Source: PALSA-505 sp035308365 (GTDB lineage Bacteria; Actinomycetota; Actinomycetes; Streptosporangiales; Streptosporangiaceae). From it: 64,000 bases of DNA. Shown one piece after another: positions 1 to 7,879 of this stretch. Below the pieces are notes generated by a model. It had not been told where the DNA came from and did not search any database. It saw only the letters and a program-made list of their open reading frames with translations. The stretch spans positions 19,823-83,822 of the forward strand of contig DATGGU010000024.1 of assembly GCA_035308365.1 (NCBI GenBank), written 5' to 3'. The first letter of the stretch is position 1, and each line of letters opens with the position of its first letter. A program made the translations under genes and the position numbers.

Positions 1-12
1 TCGCGCCAAAAG

Positions 13-1329
13 GTGGCAAACTATGCACTTGTGTGTCCGGGGGACGTAGCACACGGCGGGATCGCGGCAGCGGTCGCGCGGCGCGTCACCGGCTGGCCGA
101 TCCGGGTTTTCGCCGCGCTGTACGCGATGTCGGCCTCCGCTTGCTGCGTGCTCGCGGCGACCGGCAAGGGCAGGCTCGTCGATCAGCACGTCTACCGCAT
201 GGGCGGGGAGGCGGTGCTGCACGGCGCGAACCTTTACGCGCTGCGCTACCAGGGACTGCCGTTCACCTACCCGCCGTTCTCCGCGGTCGTTTTCGCCGGT
301 GTGGCGCCGCTGCCCTGGACCGTGGCGGCGGCGCTGGTCATCGTGGCCAGCGCGGCGATCCTGCCGGTCATCCTCTATCTGGCGATGCGGCTGCCGCCGC
401 TGCCGTCCTGGCTCGGCCGGCCTGACGCCTGGCGGCTGGCGCTCATCGCGGCCACGGCGGCCATCTGGCTGGAGCCGGTGCGCACCGCGATGGGTTATGG
501 CCAGATCGACCTGTTCCTCGCGGCCCTGGTGCTCTACGACCTGACCCGGCCGGCCCGGCACCGGCACAAGGGAGTGGCCATCGGCCTGGCCGCCGGGATC
601 AAGCTGACCCCCGCCATCTTCATCGTCTACCTGCTGCTCACCCGGCGGCTGCGGGCGGCGGCGACCGCGGTTGCCACATTCGCGGGCACGGTCGCCGTGG
701 GATTCGCGGTGATGCCCTCGGCCTCGGCGCACTTCTGGAACGGCACGTTCCTGAGCCCGGCCCGGATCTCCCCGGTGCAGGATCCGCAGAACGAGAGCCT
801 GATGGGCGCGATGTCGCGGACCCTGCACACGCCGCACGTCCAGCACGCCTGGATGCCGCTGGCAATCGCCGTTGCGCTGGCCGGGCTGGCATTGGCGGCC
901 GGCGCCGAGCGCCGGGGCAACGAGGCGGCCGGCTTCTGCCTGTGCGCCATCACCGGCCTGCTGATCTCGCCCATCTCCTGGACGCACCATTGGGTGATCG
1001 CCGTGCCCGCGCTGCTGATCGCGGCCGTCACCATCCACCGGGACCGGGCCCGCTATCCGGACCGGGTGCACAAACGGCTGACCAGAGGTCTCGGCATCGT
1101 CGCCCTGGGCGCGCTGGCCGTCGTCGGCTGGGGACGGCTGGTGAACCGGTTCACCCCGCCTGCCTGGCTGCATCTGTCCGCCGTCGGCATCGCCGACAGC
1201 GAGATCTACGTGCTGGCCGCCCTGGCCACCCTGGCGCTGGCCGCCTGCGTGGCCCTGGCGAACCGGCTTGGCAGCCGCCGGGACACCGGCCCGGGCCGCC
1301 AAGGTCACCCTGAGGTGACTCGCGGGTAG
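13..1329 (+). CDS. GT87/DUF2029 polyprenyl-phosphate mannosyltransferase-like membrane protein
   Basis: This is a polytopic membrane protein of about 438 residues that resembles the glycosyltransferase 87 (DUF2029) family. That family uses polyprenyl-phosphate sugars to add alpha-linked mannose to cell-envelope lipoglycans at the membrane. The sequence shows about ten hydrophobic segments, an early TYPPFSAVVF motif after the first extracytoplasmic loop (the family's acidic/aromatic region), and the typical GIKLTPAIFIVYLLLTRR segment. The chosen GTG lies only 12 bases from the window edge and the frame is open to the edge, so the true start may be outside. The next gene follows 22 bases later on the same strand. 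Substrate is unknown; the family call is good, the exact sugar is inference. Confidence 0.8.
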   Translation: MANYALVCPGDVAHGGIAAAVARRVTGWPIRVFAALYAMSASACCVLAATGKGRLVDQHVYRMGGEAVLHGANLYALRYQGLPFTYPPFSAVVFAGVAPLPWTVAAALVIVASAAILPVILYLAMRLPPLPSWLGRPDAWRLALIAATAAIWLEPVRTAMGYGQIDLFLAALVLYDLTRPARHRHKGVAIGLAAGIKLTPAIFIVYLLLTRRLRAAATAVATFAGTVAVGFAVMPSASAHFWNGTFLSPARISPVQDPQNESLMGAMSRTLHTPHVQHAWMPLAIAVALAGLALAAGAERRGNEAAGFCLCAITGLLISPISWTHHWVIAVPALLIAAVTIHRDRARYPDRVHKRLTRGLGIVALGALAVVGWGRLVNRFTPPAWLHLSAVGIADSEIYVLAALATLALAACVALANRLGSRRDTGPGRQGHPEVTRG

Positions 1330-1351
1330 CCAGGGATGGCAGGCTGGCCTC

Positions 1352-2467
1352 ATGCCTGTCACCGCCCGCGTCGAACATGTCGGCAGCCTGCTCCGCCCGC
1401 CGTTCCTGCACGAGGCACGGGCCGCCACGGCGGCCGGCGAGATCACCCCGGCGCAGTTCAAGGCCGTGGAGGACCGCGCGGTGCGCGAGGTCGTCACGAT
1501 GCAGGAGGAAATCGGCCTGCCCGTGCTGAACGACGGCGAGCAGCGGCGCGACTCCTTCCAGGCGGAGCTGACCGCCGCCTGCGACGGCTTCGCCGGGGTC
1601 GGCATGGACGCCTGGCTGTGGGGCGAATGGCACTCGGCGGAGCTGGGCGACGCGGCGACGCCCCGGCCCGAGGGGCTTTCGGTGGTGGCACCGCTGCGCA
1701 AACGGCGGAACCTGGCGGCCGAGGAATTCACCTTCCTGCGAAGTTGCACGGCCCGCCAGGCCAAGGTCACCCTGCCGAGCCCGAGCCTGTTCGCCAACCT
1801 GTGGTCGCCGGGGCAGTCCGCGGCCGCCTACCCCAGCCTGGACGACTTCCTGGCCGACGTGACCGAGATCCTCTGCCAGGAGGTGCGCGAACTGGTCCGG
1901 CTCGGCTGTACCTACATCCAGCTCGACGCGCCGCACTACCCGCTGCTGATCGACCCGGTGTGGCGGGAGTTCTACGAGGGACAGGGCTGGCCGACGGAGC
2001 GCTGGCTGTCCTACGGGGTCGAGCTGGACAACGCGGTGATCGCGGCCGGCCGGCCCGCGACGTTCGGGTTTCACCTGTGCCGCGGTAACCAGCTTGGCCG
2101 CTGGCTGGTGTCCGGTGGCTATGAGCCGATCGCCGGGCCGGTGTTCGGCCGGGTGGATGCCGACCGGCTGCTGCTCGAATACGACGACGAGCGGTCCGGC
2201 GGCTTCGACCCGCTGCGCCTGGTGCCCGAGGACAAGGTCATCGTGCTGGGCCTGGTCACGACCAAGAACTCCCGGGTGGAGCCCGCCGGTGAGATCGCCG
2301 GGCGGCTGCGGCAGGCCAGCTCCCTGGTCGGCCGGGAGCGGCTGGCGATCAGCCCACAGTGCGGGTTCGCGACCTCGGCGGGCGGCAACCCGGTCACCGC
2401 CGAAGCGCAGCGCGGAAAGCTGGCACAGCTCGTACTGGTTGCCGAAGAATTTTTTGCGGAGATTTGA
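1352..2467 (+). CDS. Cobalamin-independent methionine synthase (MetE C-terminal)-like methyltransferase
   Basis: The 371-residue protein resembles the stand-alone C-terminal MetE/UROD-type barrel. It has the N-terminal VEHVGSLLRPPFL segment typical of these shorter paralogues, a GEQRRDSF stretch, a central TYIQLDAPHYPLLID strand and the zinc-ligand-like FHLCRGN motif, and ends with QCGFATS, where MetE keeps its last cysteine ligand. Known relatives transfer methyl or alkyl groups to thiols through a zinc site. At half the length of full MetE it is unlikely to be the housekeeping methionine synthase, and substrate cannot be deduced. The start is an ATG shortly after the upstream stop; a weak GGCAGG precedes it. 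The following hydrolase gene begins 65 bases downstream on the same strand. Confidence 0.8.
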   Translation: MPVTARVEHVGSLLRPPFLHEARAATAAGEITPAQFKAVEDRAVREVVTMQEEIGLPVLNDGEQRRDSFQAELTAACDGFAGVGMDAWLWGEWHSAELGDAATPRPEGLSVVAPLRKRRNLAAEEFTFLRSCTARQAKVTLPSPSLFANLWSPGQSAAAYPSLDDFLADVTEILCQEVRELVRLGCTYIQLDAPHYPLLIDPVWREFYEGQGWPTERWLSYGVELDNAVIAAGRPATFGFHLCRGNQLGRWLVSGGYEPIAGPVFGRVDADRLLLEYDDERSGGFDPLRLVPEDKVIVLGLVTTKNSRVEPAGEIAGRLRQASSLVGRERLAISPQCGFATSAGGNPVTAEAQRGKLAQLVLVAEEFFAEI

Positions 2468-2532
2468 CGGAGCACTCGACCCCGGCCCGGCCCGCGGCCA
2501 CCCGGGGCATGACGAACGATGGAGGTGACCCT

Positions 2533-3774
2533 GTGCCCGAGTTCGAACCCGACGTCGACCCGGCCGAGGCCGGATTCGATTCCGGGCGGCTGGCCCGGAT
2601 CGACCGGCATTTCGCCCGGTACGTCGACGACGGGCGGCTGCCCGGCTGGCTGCTCGTGATCAGCAGGCATGGCCGGGTCGTGCACGTGTCCCGCTGTGGC
2701 CTGCGGGACATGGAGGCTGGCCTGCCGGTCGAGACCGGAACGCTGTGGCGGATCTTCTCGATGACCAAGCCGGTCACCTCGGTCGCGGCCATGATGCTCT
2801 ACGAGGAAGGCGCGTTCGAGCTGTCCGACCCGGTGAGCAGGTTCATCCCCTCATTCGCCGGCGTCCGCGTCTACGCCGGCGGCCCCGAGCTCAAGCCGCT
2901 GACCGTGCCCGCGGTCGAGCCGGTGCGGATCTGGCACCTGATGACCCACACGTCCGGGCTGAGCTACGGTTTCCACCGGGTGCACGCGGTGGACGGCATG
3001 TACCGGGCCGCCGGGTTCGAGTGGGGCTCCCCGCCCGGGCTGGACCTGGCCGCGTGCTGCGACGCGTGGGCGAACATCCCGCTGCTGTTCCAGCCGGGCA
3101 GCGAATGGAACTACTCGGTGGCCACCGACGTGCTCGGCCGGGTCGTCGAGGTCATCTCGGGCCAGTCGCTGGATGAATTCTTCGCCACCCGGGTGCTGGG
3201 CCCGCTGGGCATGCACGACACCGCGTTCCAGGCCCCGGATGCCGGGCGGCTGGCCGCGCTGTACACGGCGGGGCCGGGCAACAAGGCGGTCCGCAACGAC
3301 GACCTCGGCGCCATCGGGCTGAAGCCGCCGCGCGTCCTGATGGGCGGCGCTGGCCTGGTCTCGACGGCCGCCGATTACCACCGGTTCACCCAGATGCTGC
3401 TGCACCGCCCTGACAGCCCGGCCGGTGAGCTGGACGGGGTCCGGCTGCTGAGCCCGCGCACGGTCGCCTACATGACCCGCAACCACCTGCCGGGCGGTGC
3501 CGACCTGGAAACGTTCGGCCGCCGGCTGATCGCCGACATGCCAGCCGACGGACTGGGCTTCGGCCTGGGTTTCTCGGTCATCATGGACGCGGCGGCGGTC
3601 AAGTACCTGTGCAGCGAGGGCGAGTTCGCCTGGGGCGGGGCGGCCAACACGGCCTTCTGGGTGGATCCGGCCGAGCAGCTCACCGCCGGTTTCTACACTC
3701 AGTTGCTGCCGACGAGCGCGCACCACATCCGCCCGCAGTTGCGCCAGATGGTCTACCAGGCACTAACCGGCTAG
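2533..3774 (+). CDS. Serine hydrolase, class C beta-lactamase/EstB esterase family
   Basis: This 413-residue protein belongs to the penicillin-recognising serine hydrolase family. The nucleophile motif SMTK follows WRIF, the second motif is YSVATDVLG, and near the C terminus WGGAANTAFWVD replaces the KTG of true beta-lactamases. That WGGA form is typical of EstB-like esterases, so ester or small amide hydrolysis is more likely than antibiotic resistance. No signal peptide is visible, so it is probably cytoplasmic. I chose GTG at 2533 because a perfect GGAGG lies at 2521-2525, seven bases upstream; an in-frame ATG at 2509 lacks such a site. The DinB gene follows after 14 bases, suggesting co-transcription. 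Confidence 0.85.
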   Translation: MPEFEPDVDPAEAGFDSGRLARIDRHFARYVDDGRLPGWLLVISRHGRVVHVSRCGLRDMEAGLPVETGTLWRIFSMTKPVTSVAAMMLYEEGAFELSDPVSRFIPSFAGVRVYAGGPELKPLTVPAVEPVRIWHLMTHTSGLSYGFHRVHAVDGMYRAAGFEWGSPPGLDLAACCDAWANIPLLFQPGSEWNYSVATDVLGRVVEVISGQSLDEFFATRVLGPLGMHDTAFQAPDAGRLAALYTAGPGNKAVRNDDLGAIGLKPPRVLMGGAGLVSTAADYHRFTQMLLHRPDSPAGELDGVRLLSPRTVAYMTRNHLPGGADLETFGRRLIADMPADGLGFGLGFSVIMDAAAVKYLCSEGEFAWGGAANTAFWVDPAEQLTAGFYTQLLPTSAHHIRPQLRQMVYQALTG

Positions 3775-3788
3775 AGGGGATTTCCACG

Positions 3789-4295
3789 ATGACAAGCGCT
3801 GACCTGCTCGCCGACGCGTTCGGCCGGATCCGGGAGGAAGTGCACAACGCGGTCGACGGCCTGTCGAAGCAGCAGCTCGCGTTCCGGGTGGACGACGACG
3901 CGAACTCGATCGCCTGGCTGGTCTGGCACCTGACCCGGATCCAGGACGACCACATGAGCGGCGTGACCGGGGCGGCGCAGGTGTGGACGTCGCGCGGCTG
4001 GGCGGAGCGGTTCGGGCTGCCGTTCGGGCGGCTCGCCACCGGCTACGAGCACAGCAGCAGCGAGGTCGCGGCGGTCCAGGTGGACGCCGAGCTGCTCACC
4101 GGCTACCACGACGCGGTGTTCGAGGAGACCAGCCGCTACGTCAGGACGCTGACCGACGCCGACCTGCCGCGGATCGTGGACGAGTCCTGGGATCCGCCGG
4201 TGACCCTGGCGGTCCGGCTGATCAGCGTGATCGCCGACGACCTCGAGCACGCGGGCCAGGCCGCCTTCATCCGCGGCCTCCTGCTCCGCCGCTAG
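3789..4295 (+). CDS. DinB-like (DUF664) mycothiol-dependent metalloenzyme
   Basis: The 168-residue protein has the four-helix DinB/DUF664 arrangement. A first metal-ligand histidine sits in WLVWHLTRIQDDH, a middle helix carries YHDAVFEETSRYV, and a last histidine is in DDLEHAGQAAFIRGLLL. In actinobacteria these proteins are bacillithiol/mycothiol transferase-like enzymes that detoxify electrophiles; here that role is inference from the family. The ATG at 3789 has GAGGGGA eight bases upstream. It lies 14 bases behind the serine hydrolase and probably shares its transcript. It is followed by the convergent TetR-type gene after 32 bases. No intact operator or promoter is evident in front of it. 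Confidence 0.8.
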   Translation: MTSADLLADAFGRIREEVHNAVDGLSKQQLAFRVDDDANSIAWLVWHLTRIQDDHMSGVTGAAQVWTSRGWAERFGLPFGRLATGYEHSSSEVAAVQVDAELLTGYHDAVFEETSRYVRTLTDADLPRIVDESWDPPVTLAVRLISVIADDLEHAGQAAFIRGLLLRR

Positions 4296-4327
4296 GCGGG
4301 CCGTCCACCAGCCCGCCGCCTGGGCCA

Positions 4328-5308
4328 TCAGCCCATGGCTTGGGCGGCGAGGCTGGCTGGCTCAGTCCCGGGTAACGACCCGTTCAACGGGTCTTTCCTG
4401 GTGGCGTAGGTTTCCAGGCCGCGGATCATGAGGTCGATGCCGAACGCGTAGCGGCCGTCGGGGTCGTAGTCGAGCATGAGGTCCACGGTCCGGCGGGTGT
4501 GCGGGAACCGGTCCTCGGGTAGCGACAGCAGGTAGTCCCTCATCATGCCGAGGAACTGCTCGGCAGTGAGGTCGGGGCCGGTGAACGAGCTGCTGCCCAG
4601 GCTTTCCTCGAAGGTGAACGCGCCTACGTACAGGCCGAACAGGTCGCCGAGGTAGGCGATCACCTCGTCCGGGATGCCGACCGGGGTGAGCAGGGTGAAC
4701 AGCCACTCCGACATCAGCGCGATGGTCGGGCCGGACGGGATCCGGCCCATTGAGATCCGGGGCAGATCCCGGTGGCTGTTCAGCGTCTTGCGCATCCAGA
4801 TGGACAGCGCTCTGAGCTGATCCTGCCAGTGCGCCGGATCGGGCGGCGGCAGCTCGGCAGCCGCGGTGACCCGCTCGAAGACGAGCTGGAGCAGTTGCTC
4901 CTTGTTCTTCACGTGCCAGTAGATCGACGCGGCGCCGGTGCCGAGTTCCTCCCCGACCCGCCGCATGGACAGGCCGTCCACGCCCTCGGCGTCCAGCACC
5001 CGCAGCGCCGCGTCCACGATCGCGTCGCGGGTCAGCGGGGCGCGGGTGGCCGGCCTGGTGGCGAGCTGCCACGGCGCTTCAGGCACCCCGGCGGCGCTCG
5101 CCCACGATCCCCCGTCCGGGAGCGCCCCTCGTGGGTCCGGGGGCGGCTCTCGTGCGTCCGGGGGCGGCTCTCGTGGGTCCGGCCGTGCGGCTTGTGGATC
5201 CGGGAGCGGCCCTCGTGGGTCCGGGGGCGGCTCCCGTGGGTCCGGCCGTGCCTCTCGTGGGTCCGGCCGTGCGGCTTGTGGGTCCGGCCGTGCCGCGTCC
5301 TCGTCCAT
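4328..5308 (-). CDS. TetR-family repressor with Pro/Asp/Arg repeat N-terminal extension
   Basis: This 326-residue repressor is transcribed divergently from a DrrAB-type efflux pair. Its helix-turn-helix begins near residue 95 (LTRDAIVDAALRVLDAEG, then LSMRRVGEELGTGAASIYWHVKNKEQLL), followed by a TetR_C-like ligand domain ending near the C terminus. The first ~75 residues are unusual: about eight copies of a PDPRE/PDPRG-type unit encoded by degenerate GGGTCCGG repeats (5128-5300). No downstream ATG or GTG before the helix-turn-helix looks better, so the repeats are probably translated, but a shorter start cannot be excluded. The intergenic region holds two inverted repeats that are its likely operators. 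Ligand unknown; the neighbour suggests a hydrophobic drug or lipid. Confidence 0.85.
   Translation of the reverse strand: MDEDAARPDPQAARPDPREARPDPREPPPDPRGPLPDPQAARPDPREPPPDAREPPPDPRGALPDGGSWASAAGVPEAPWQLATRPATRAPLTRDAIVDAALRVLDAEGVDGLSMRRVGEELGTGAASIYWHVKNKEQLLQLVFERVTAAAELPPPDPAHWQDQLRALSIWMRKTLNSHRDLPRISMGRIPSGPTIALMSEWLFTLLTPVGIPDEVIAYLGDLFGLYVGAFTFEESLGSSSFTGPDLTAEQFLGMMRDYLLSLPEDRFPHTRRTVDLMLDYDPDGRYAFGIDLMIRGLETYATRKDPLNGSLPGTEPASLAAQAMG
5128..5300. repeat. Degenerate GGGTCCGG tandem repeat inside the tetR gene
   Basis: About eight imperfect copies of an 18-19 base unit, alternating GTGGGTCCGGGGGCGGCT and GTGGGTCCGGCCGTGCGG. Read on the minus strand the unit keeps frame and encodes PDPRE/PDPRG/PDPQAAR blocks. 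The core resembles the GGGGTCCGGGG core of the larger repeat family at 29.5, 30.4 and 63.7 kb. Confidence 0.75.
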
Positions 5309-5340
5309 GCATCCGAGTGTACTCCTCGCGCAGAACGTCA

Positions 5341-5410
5341 TTCGACTCTCGAACAGTGTTTGACAACACGTAATAGCTCGTGCCAGTATGTCGTTCGAGT
5401 TACTCGAACG
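5341..5410 (+). promoter_or_regulatory. drrAB-like promoter with two TetR operator-like inverted repeats
   Basis: A perfect inverted repeat CGTTCGAG-TTA-CTCGAACG lies at 5392-5410, and a shorter one, TTCGA-CTC-TCGAA, at 5341-5353. Between them is a perfect -35 box TTGACA at 5360-5365, with CAGTAT at 5384-5389 (18-base spacer) as a plausible -10. The strong operator therefore overlaps the expected transcription start of the ABC genes and begins 84 bases from the divergent tetR start. TetR control of both directions is inference from this layout. Confidence 0.7.
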
Positions 5411-5434
5411 ATGTTCCGTGAGGAGGGTGCCGAG

Positions 5435-6379
5435 ATGGCGCTCATCATTGAGGCCCAAGGGCTGACCAAGCGATTCGGCAAGACGCAGGCCCTGGACGGG
5501 CTGAGCCTGACGGCGGAGTCCGGTCAGGTGGTTGCGCTGCTCGGGCCGAACGGCGCTGGAAAGACGACCTTCATCAGGGCGGTGGCGACGCTGCTGCAGC
5601 CCGACGGCGGAGTGCTGCGGGTCGGCGGGTACGACGTCCGCCGCCAGGCCGCCGCGGTGCGCCGGATCATCGGGCTGGCCGGTCAGTTCGCCGCCATCGA
5701 GCCGGCCATGACCGGGCGGGAGAACCTGGAGATGGTCGCCCGCCTGTTCGGCCAGAACCGCAAGAGCGCGCGGGCGAACTCCGCGGCCGTGCTCGACACC
5801 CTCGGGCTGACCGACGCGGCAGGCCGCCTGGTGCGCACCTACTCGGGCGGCATGCGCCGCCGGCTCGACCTTGGCGCCAGCCTGGTCGGCGCGCCCCGGC
5901 TGCTGCTGCTCGACGAGCCGACCACCGGCCTGGACCCGCGCAGCCGGATCGAGCTCTGGGATGCGATCAGGGCGCTGGTCGGGCAGGGCACCGACGTCCT
6001 GCTCACCACCCAGTACCTGGACGAGGCGGACAACCTGGCCAGCCACGTCGTGATCGTCGATCACGGCCGGGTGGTCGCGTCCGGGACGCCGTCGGAGCTG
6101 AAGAGCCGGATCGGCGGCAGGGTGATCGAGGTGCACGTCCGCAGCGGCGAAGACGTGGCCACGGTCGCGCAACTGCTCGGCCGGTTCGACCATGGCGAGG
6201 CCCGCATCGACCAGGCGACCCGTCAGGTGAGCATAAGCGTCGAGCGCGGCGGCCCGGTGCTCATGGAGGCGCTGCGGACGGTGGAGGAATCAGGCGTCGA
6301 GGTCGAGGACGTCGCCCTGCGCCAGCCCAAGCTCGACGAGGTGTTCCTGGCCCTGACCGGGCAGCCCAGCACCTCCTGA
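5435..6379 (+). CDS. DrrA-type ABC transporter ATP-binding protein
   Basis: This 314-residue cytoplasmic ATPase powers an efflux pump with the permease encoded next. Walker A is GPNGAGKTT at residues 37-45, the signature is YSGGMRRRLDLG near residue 137, and Walker B is LLLLDEPTTGLD near residue 155, followed by TTQYLDEAD with the switch region. The C-terminal ~80 residues match the DrrA-type regulatory extension, ending in the LDEVFLALTG motif typical of daunorubicin-resistance ATPases. ATG at 5435 has AGGAGGG at 5421-5427; an in-frame ATG at 5411 sits upstream of that site and inside the operator region. Export of a hydrophobic drug or lipid is likely; the actual substrate is unknown. Confidence 0.92.
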   Translation: MALIIEAQGLTKRFGKTQALDGLSLTAESGQVVALLGPNGAGKTTFIRAVATLLQPDGGVLRVGGYDVRRQAAAVRRIIGLAGQFAAIEPAMTGRENLEMVARLFGQNRKSARANSAAVLDTLGLTDAAGRLVRTYSGGMRRRLDLGASLVGAPRLLLLDEPTTGLDPRSRIELWDAIRALVGQGTDVLLTTQYLDEADNLASHVVIVDHGRVVASGTPSELKSRIGGRVIEVHVRSGEDVATVAQLLGRFDHGEARIDQATRQVSISVERGGPVLMEALRTVEESGVEVEDVALRQPKLDEVFLALTGQPSTS

Positions 6380-6412
6380 CCCGGCTACGACTTCGACAAG
6401 GAGAAACGCATC

Positions 6413-7240
6413 ATGGCTGTTGCAGCCGCAACCCTGCCGGTCGCCACGCCGGCCACCAGGACCACCTCGATCGGCGTGAGCACCATGCAGATCGCCAAAC
6501 GGTCGCTGCTGCGCTACATGCGCACCCCGCAGCTCATCGTCCTTGGCACCATCCAGGGCGCCATGTTCCTGCTGATCTTCCGGTACGTGTTCGGCGGCGC
6601 CATCCCGATCAAGGGCGGCATTCCCTACGTTGACTTCCTGGTTCCCGGGTTCATCACGACGGGCGTGCTGTTCAGCGGAATGGCCGCGGCGGCCGGAGCG
6701 GCCGAGGACCTGCAGCAGGGGTTCGTGGACCGGCTCCGCTCGCTGCCGGTGCCCCGGTTCAGCTTCCTGACCGGGCGGGCCGTCGCCGACACGGTGTGGA
6801 ACTCCTGGGGGCTGGTCATCACCGCGCTGATCGGCTTCGCCGTCGGCTTCCGCCTGCACGCCTCGGTGCTCGACGGGCTGGCCGCGCTCGGCCTGTGCGT
6901 GGTCTTCGGTTTCGCCTTCGAGTGGCTGTTCATCATGCTGGGCCTGATGGCGGGCACCCCGCAGGCGGCGCAGGGACTGGCGCTGCTGGTCTTCCCGTTC
7001 ACGTTCGTCTCCAGCGCCTACATCCCGGTGTCCTCCATGCCGGGCTGGATGCAGGCCTTCGCCAGCCACCAGCCGATCACCTACATGGTGGACGCGGTCC
7101 GCGCGCTCAGCCAGGGCCACGCCGCCGAGGCCCTGATCGGCCACAGCACCGGCTACCTGGTCAGCGGCTCGCTGCTGTGGGCGCTGGGCTTCGTGGTGGT
7201 GTTCGGCCCGCTGGCCGCGCTCCGCTACCGCCGCAGCTAG
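6413..7240 (+). CDS. DrrB-type ABC transporter permease
   Basis: The 275-residue membrane protein has the ABC-2 architecture: a cytoplasmic N terminus, six hydrophobic segments, and the PFTFVSSAYIPVSSMPGWMQAFASHQPITYMVDAVRAL block that is diagnostic of DrrB-like permeases. It forms the channel that partners the ATPase 33 bases upstream; AAGGAG at 6398-6403 precedes the ATG. Together they form a typical two-gene efflux operon under the divergent TetR regulator. A long inverted repeat at 7259-7302 lies just past the stop and could end the transcript as well as serve the next gene. Confidence 0.9.
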   Translation: MAVAAATLPVATPATRTTSIGVSTMQIAKRSLLRYMRTPQLIVLGTIQGAMFLLIFRYVFGGAIPIKGGIPYVDFLVPGFITTGVLFSGMAAAAGAAEDLQQGFVDRLRSLPVPRFSFLTGRAVADTVWNSWGLVITALIGFAVGFRLHASVLDGLAALGLCVVFGFAFEWLFIMLGLMAGTPQAAQGLALLVFPFTFVSSAYIPVSSMPGWMQAFASHQPITYMVDAVRALSQGHAAEALIGHSTGYLVSGSLLWALGFVVVFGPLAALRYRRS

Positions 7241-7258
7241 TCCCCAAGTCCCCCCCGT

Positions 7259-7302
7259 CGATGTGACATCGCTGCGTGATGAGCGCCAGCGATGTCACAT
7301 CG
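7259..7302. promoter_or_regulatory. Double palindrome upstream of the DUF2087 regulator
   Basis: Two arms, 7259-7274 and 7287-7302, are perfect reverse complements over 16 bases with a 12-base loop. Each arm also contains its own palindrome, GATGTGACATC or GATGTCACATC (five-base half-sites around one base). The second palindrome ends 18 bases before the GTG of the next gene. This nested symmetry looks like a pair of dimer-binding operators, possibly autoregulatory; it could also fold as a terminator for the upstream permease. Confidence 0.6.
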
Positions 7303-7318
7303 CGGTTAGCCTGAGGCC

Positions 7319-7825
7319 GTGCTGCCGTTGACCGTGTGTACCGCCCTGGCCGACCGGGACCGGCTCCGGCTGTTCGGCACGATCTGCCGGGAACCGGCCG
7401 GGACGCCAGTGGCCAGCCTGCACCTCGATCCCAAGGGCCGCAAGGCGCTGACGAAGCTGCTAGCGGCTGGCCTGGTCGAACGCGACGGCGACCGGTTCGT
7501 GGTCAAGCCCGAGACGTTCCGGCGGGCCGTCGTGGACTATCACGGCGAGGCCAGCGCCAGCCTCGGCGTCATCGGCGCAAGCGACCGGGTCGCCGCGCTG
7601 TTCAGCCGGGGCAAGCTGGTCTCGATCCCCAGGCCAGGCGCGCTGCGCACCGAACTGCTCCGGTTCCTGGCCGATCGTTTCGCCCGGGACCGCGCCTACT
7701 CCGAAGCCGAAGTCCGCGACCTGCTCCAGCTCGTCCACCCCGACCACGCCACGCTGCGCCGCTTCATGGTCGACGAAGGCATCCTGCACCGGGACAACTT
7801 CGGCACCTACTGGCGCCCCGACTGA
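7319..7825 (+). CDS. ArsR-like winged-helix regulator with C-terminal DUF2087
   Basis: The 168-residue protein begins with an ArsR-type winged-helix segment (VCTALADRDRLRLFGTI, then LHLDPKGRKALTKLLAAGLVERDGDRFVV). It ends with DUF2087 (RFLADRFARDRAYSEAEVRDLLQLVHPDHATLRRFMVDEGILHR and the terminal TYWRPD). DUF2087 proteins with this fusion are presumed transcription factors; the ligand is not known. The GTG start has no clear Shine-Dalgarno sequence and may be leaderless. Two GATGT(N)ACATC palindromes lie directly upstream and are its most likely binding sites. It stands alone: the next gene starts 55 bases later and is unrelated. Confidence 0.75.
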   Translation: MLPLTVCTALADRDRLRLFGTICREPAGTPVASLHLDPKGRKALTKLLAAGLVERDGDRFVVKPETFRRAVVDYHGEASASLGVIGASDRVAALFSRGKLVSIPRPGALRTELLRFLADRFARDRAYSEAEVRDLLQLVHPDHATLRRFMVDEGILHRDNFGTYWRPD

Positions 7826-7879
7826 CCCACCCGCGGGGTGGCATGTTGACCTTGACGGCGGTTCGGGTGAAACGATCAG

